A stretch of 39,978 bases of DNA from Candidatus Aquidulcis sp. (GTDB lineage: Bacteria; Chloroflexota; Anaerolineae; Anaerolineales; UBA4823), in the NCBI GenBank assembly GCA_020723385.1, contig DYIZ01000046.1:1-39978 (forward strand), given 5' to 3'. Under the pieces are notes generated by a model. It worked only from the letters and a program-made list of their open reading frames with translations, made no database searches and had not been told where the DNA came from. The stretch's first letter is position 1. Each line of letters starts with the position of its first letter. Below are positions 39,214 through 39,978 of this stretch, in pieces. Made by a program: the position numbers and the translations under genes.

Positions 39214-39978
39214 ACTTGACCTTCCTGCTCGGGTTGGTAGAAAAATTGCATCAATGCCAGTGCGGCCGCGCCAATCATGCCGGCTTTCCACCCAAAAGTG
39301 GTCGCTTGCAGGCGGACTTTTTTACCCAGCCCGCCAAAAGACATCTGGCGAACGGTCTCGTTGGTTTGTTCGAGAAACAAATCCTGACCTTGAGAATAAA
39401 TGCCGCCGAGTAAAATCAATTCGGGATTGAAGAGGTTGACTACGTAGGCTAACGCCAAGCCAAGGTAATAGGCGCGCTCACTCAGCATGTGTTGGACATC
39501 CAGGTCGCCTTGCCGGGCGGCTATGAAAACGCGCTCGATCAATGGGACATCCTGTCGAGAATTGATCGTCTGTGCAAGAATGCCCCCTGGTTTCAAATGG
39601 GATAAAGTTTCTGCCTGTCGAAGGATGGCTGGCTCAGAAACCAGGGTTTCCAGGCAGCCACTATTGCCGCAATGACAAGGTTCGCCGCCGCGCATCAACA
39701 TAACCGTGTGGCCGATTTCACCAGCGCCAGTGCTGCTGCCGCGAAAAACTTTTCCATCGAAAACCAGGCCCGCGCCAACACCTGTGCGGCCGTAGACAAA
39801 TGCCAGAGAGTTTACCCCGCGGCCTGCGCCGAAATAGGTCTCGCCGATTGCCATGGCGCGCACGTTGTTATCTACCACCACTGGCAGGTTTAACGCTTTT
39901 TGGAAGTAGGCGCGGATGGGAACATTGTGCCAGTTGAGATTGGGGGCCAGCAAGTTCTCGCCTGTAGAGAAATCAACC
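39210..39978 (-). CDS. ROK-family sugar kinase or repressor (5' part missing)
   Basis: The C-terminal 255 residues are in the window and the frame stays open to position 39978, so the N-terminus is outside. ROK features are clear: a start region reading STGENLLAPNLNWHNVPI, VDNNVRAMA with the catalytic Asp position, and the zinc motif CHCGNSGCLE. Because the N-terminus is missing it cannot be decided whether a helix-turn-helix is present (XylR/NagC-type repressor) or not (glucokinase-type). Its stop overlaps the isomerase start, so the two are co-translated. As a repressor it would be the natural local regulator of the downstream operon, acting perhaps on the palindrome at 37720-37745. Confidence 0.88.
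   Translation of the reverse strand, partial: VDFSTGENLLAPNLNWHNVPIRAYFQKALNLPVVVDNNVRAMAIGETYFGAGRGVNSLAFVYGRTGVGAGLVFDGKVFRGSSTGAGEIGHTVMLMRGGEPCHCGNSGCLETLVSEPAILRQAETLSHLKPGGILAQTINSRQDVPLIERVFIAARQGDLDVQHMLSERAYYLGLALAYVVNLFNPELILLGGIYSQGQDLFLEQTNETVRQMSFGGLGKKVRLQATTFGWKAGMIGAAALALMQFFYQPEQEGQV

Overview
The window looks like a piece of a saprophytic, sugar-eating bacterial chromosome, most likely Chloroflexota (Anaerolineae-like). This is inferred from style rather than from a marker gene: secreted proteins and lipoproteins with Pro-Thr linkers, a YLPVILR-type small secreted protein, a TPR/BTAD regulator, paired CUT1 sugar ABC transporters without their own ATPase, XylFGH/XylA/XylB, and tungsten-type aldehyde oxidoreductase. 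No rRNA, tRNA, CRISPR array or transposase gene was seen.

Layout. Positions 1-9530 hold surface and signalling functions: the 5' part of a large secreted beta-helix protein (minus), a small conserved ORF, a small secreted protein followed by a TPR/BTAD regulator (minus), then a divergent pair made of a membrane TPR protein and a lipoprotein that I read as a seven-bladed propeller. Positions 9600-23900 are a plus-strand pentose region: an autoregulated LacI repressor, a CUT1 ABC importer (binding protein plus two permeases), the CUT2 xylose importer XylFGH, xylose isomerase, a GH3 glycosidase and, after a MITE-like palindromic element, xylulokinase. Oligosaccharide uptake, hydrolysis to xylose and entry into the pentose phosphate pathway are therefore encoded together.

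Positions 23860-39978 are a minus-strand catabolic region. Reading with transcription: ROK protein (partial), COG2407-type sugar isomerase, sugar-binding lipoprotein, two permeases, GH31 glycosidase, FSA/TalC-like transaldolase, a two-gene UxaA-family lyase resembling (2R)-sulfolactate sulfo-lyase (SuyA/SuyB), a terminator-like hairpin, a YeiH/PSE-family putative sulfite or sulfate exporter, a LarA-type nickel-pincer racemase, a degenerate M24 protein, a tungsten aldehyde:ferredoxin oxidoreductase and a MoaD-like protein.

The most interesting reading of this second region is a complete organosulfonate-sugar (sulfoquinovose-like) route: glycosidase, isomerase, transaldolase lacking the usual phosphate-binding residues, AOR oxidising sulfolactaldehyde, LarA inverting sulfolactate, SuyAB splitting off sulfite, and an exporter removing it. 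This is a hypothesis. The main evidence against it is that the GH31 enzyme does not show the known sulfoquinovosidase signature, and UxaA-type enzymes also act on sugar acids. A second recurring theme is a perfect hairpin just after every ABC binding-protein gene.
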